From Salirhabdus euzebyi (lineage in GTDB: Bacteria > Bacillota > Bacilli > Bacillales > Alkalibacillaceae), in the NCBI RefSeq assembly GCF_014207435.1, contig NZ_JACHGH010000011.1:53676-117675 (forward strand): a stretch of 64,000 nt of DNA. The letters run 5' to 3'. Shown here one piece after another: positions 62,765-64,000 of this stretch. The stretch's first letter is position 1. Each line of letters begins with the position of its first letter. The translations under genes were made by a program, and so were the position numbers. The notes below the pieces were generated by a model. The model was not told the DNA's origin and made no database searches. It saw only the letters and a list, made by a program, of their open reading frames with translations.

Positions 62765-63877
62765 ATGAAGGATACCATAAAATATGTAGGTTTAGACGTA
62801 TCAAAAGAAAAAATTGCAGTTGCTATTGCTGAAGAGGGCCGCGGTGAATCAAGATACTATGGAATGATTCCCCATACACCAGAAGCAGTTAGGAAATTAA
62901 TAAAAAAACTTGGAGAGTCTCACACTCTGCGAGTGTGTTACGAAGCAGGACCAACTGGATACCCATTATATAGACAATTACTTGCCTTGGGAGTTCATTG
63001 TGATGTGATAGCTCCCTCTCTAATCCCCCAAAGGCCAGGTGAACGTATTAAGACTGACCGTAGGGATTCTATTAGGCTCGCTCAGTTATATAGAGCTGGT
63101 GAATTAACTTCTATATATGTTCCTACCACAGAAGATGAAGCACTCCGTGATTTAATTAGAGCTCGCGAAGATGCAAAAGAAGATCAGCTAAGAGCCAGAC
63201 ATCGTTTGACCAAATTCTTATTGCGTAATAATCTTCAATCACCACCAGGAATCACTAGATGGACCAAAAAGTATCGTAACTGGCTAGATACATTAAAATT
63301 TGAAAATGCAGCTTTACGAGTAGTTTTTCAAGAGTATTATCACCAATTAAAAGAATTAGAACAACGTATTCTTAGATTCGAAGAGGAAATTAAATTACAA
63401 GCAACCGAAGGTGTGCACGCCCCAACTATACAAACTTTACAGGGATTAAGAGGGGTAGCACTTATAACTGCGACAAGCCTTGTAGCAGAGATTGGCTCTT
63501 TTAAACGTTTCCCAACTGCAAAAAAATTTATGGCTTATGTAGGGTTAATTCCGAGCGAGTACTCTAGTGGTGAGAAAAGGAAACAAGGAGAAATTACGAA
63601 AACAGGAAATCGACATGTTCGGCGTTTATTAATTGAATCTGCCTGGAGTTATCGATATCAACCTGCAGTAAAAGGGGATTTAAAAAGACGACAAAATGGT
63701 CTAAGCCCATCAGTTCAAGCGATTTCATGGAAAGCCCAAAATAGGCTCCATAAAAGGTACTATAGACTTCTATCTAGGGGTAAAGAAGGCGGAAAGGCAG
63801 TCACCGCAGTGGCAAGAGAATTGGCCGGTTTTATTTGGGCAATTACGCAAGAAGTTGAAGACAATCAAGGTTCTTAA
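62765..63877 (+). CDS. IS110-family transposase/recombinase
   Basis: A 370-residue recombinase. The N-terminal DEDD RuvC-like domain has Asp11 in YVGLDVSKEK, Glu60 in VCYEAGPTG, and Asp98 and Asp101 in KTDRRDSIRLAQ. A coiled coil (about 185-212) follows. The C-terminal Transposase_20 domain begins TLQGLRGVALITA and holds the proposed catalytic Ser in IPSEYSSGEKRKQG (267/268) and TGNRHVRRLLIESAW. The gene is intact, with all four acidic residues and the Ser present. RBS AAGGAG lies within a strong hairpin. Confidence 0.95.
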   Translation: MKDTIKYVGLDVSKEKIAVAIAEEGRGESRYYGMIPHTPEAVRKLIKKLGESHTLRVCYEAGPTGYPLYRQLLALGVHCDVIAPSLIPQRPGERIKTDRRDSIRLAQLYRAGELTSIYVPTTEDEALRDLIRAREDAKEDQLRARHRLTKFLLRNNLQSPPGITRWTKKYRNWLDTLKFENAALRVVFQEYYHQLKELEQRILRFEEEIKLQATEGVHAPTIQTLQGLRGVALITATSLVAEIGSFKRFPTAKKFMAYVGLIPSEYSSGEKRKQGEITKTGNRHVRRLLIESAWSYRYQPAVKGDLKRRQNGLSPSVQAISWKAQNRLHKRYYRLLSRGKEGGKAVTAVARELAGFIWAITQEVEDNQGS

Positions 63878-64000
63878 TTTATTACTATTGTAAAAATGCT
63901 TTTTTAACTTCAAAGTAGATAGGTGAGATTAGGGCTCGAAGGCAAAGAGTAATACCGGAAAGGAAAATCCACGTGCCTCCTCTGTGCTATATCTTAAAAA

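Larger units (their letters stand above)
62644..64000 (+). mobile_element. IS110-family insertion sequence (right end outside the window)
   Basis: The element includes the transposase gene, a 121-base leader and at least 123 bases after the gene. Its left edge is placed at 62644, where similarity to the dispersed repeat of copy B breaks off. No terminal inverted repeats are expected for IS110 elements. The right boundary is not visible. The tail (63878-64000) shows no gene. Confidence 0.7.

Overview
The window is a low-GC Firmicute chromosome segment, almost certainly from a member of the Bacillaceae. The gene order follows the B. subtilis yha-yhg-yhf-yhj neighbourhood: ecsB-ecsC-yhaA, hmoB-pbpF-hemE-hemH-hemY, yhfH-yhfI-lplJ, lcfB, then comK, yhjD-yhjE and addB-addA. 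GGAGG-type ribosome binding sites, several TTG/GTG starts and many rho-independent terminators fit this. Species cannot be named from the sequence.

1-14.4 kb is conserved core: the 3' end of ecsB, ecsC, an M20 amidohydrolase, a ferritin-like protein, a PAP2 phosphatase, the cell-envelope stress module liaF-liaS-liaR, a BdbC/thioredoxin-like thiol-redox pair, heme monooxygenase HmoB, penicillin-binding protein PbpF and the late heme genes hemEHY. 14.4-24 kb is mixed housekeeping: a 21-bp minisatellite, a C26 glutamine amidotransferase, an M29 aminopeptidase, yhfH (only 42 codons), yhfI, lplJ, a DUF3231 protein, a second amidotransferase, small membrane proteins, and lcfB behind an exact FadR-type palindrome. 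24.4-27.2 kb is a three-gene ABC importer of the ABC_sub_bind (TrpXYZ-like) class.

27.6-48.1 kb is the accessory heart of the window: a co-oriented catabolic island. It has a PucR-type regulator, a class III omega-aminotransferase, a YtcJ-type amidohydrolase, a GNAT, a spermidine/putrescine-type importer (order A-D-C-B), a PuuB/DAO-like FAD amine oxidase, a C45 Ntn-hydrolase, an aldehyde dehydrogenase, a GNAT fused to a nitrilase-fold domain, a CoA-acylating (methyl)malonate-semialdehyde dehydrogenase, a second aminotransferase and alanine dehydrogenase. Together they suggest import of a polyamine-like amine, oxidation and transamination to a semialdehyde, conversion to acyl-CoA, and recycling of alanine to pyruvate. 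No glutamate-polyamine ligase is seen. Two paralogous acetyltransferases and an Ntn-hydrolase are present instead, so I infer an N-acyl protect-oxidise-deprotect scheme. The nitrilase domain of the fusion lacks its catalytic Cys and Lys.

48.3-62.2 kb returns to core genes: an aldehyde dehydrogenase, a Sco1 protein, a DUF3939-like protein, comK, yhjD, yhjE, an MFS exporter, addB and addA. The window ends in an IS110-family transposase with a long structured leader.

A family of GC-rich dispersed repeats (about 116-130 bp, with imperfect terminal inverted repeats near GGCAGAATAC) occurs at four loci (7.7-8.0, 38.9-39.3, 53.4 and 62.4 kb). Two of these also carry a second repeat type, and the IS110 element appears to have landed inside one of those.
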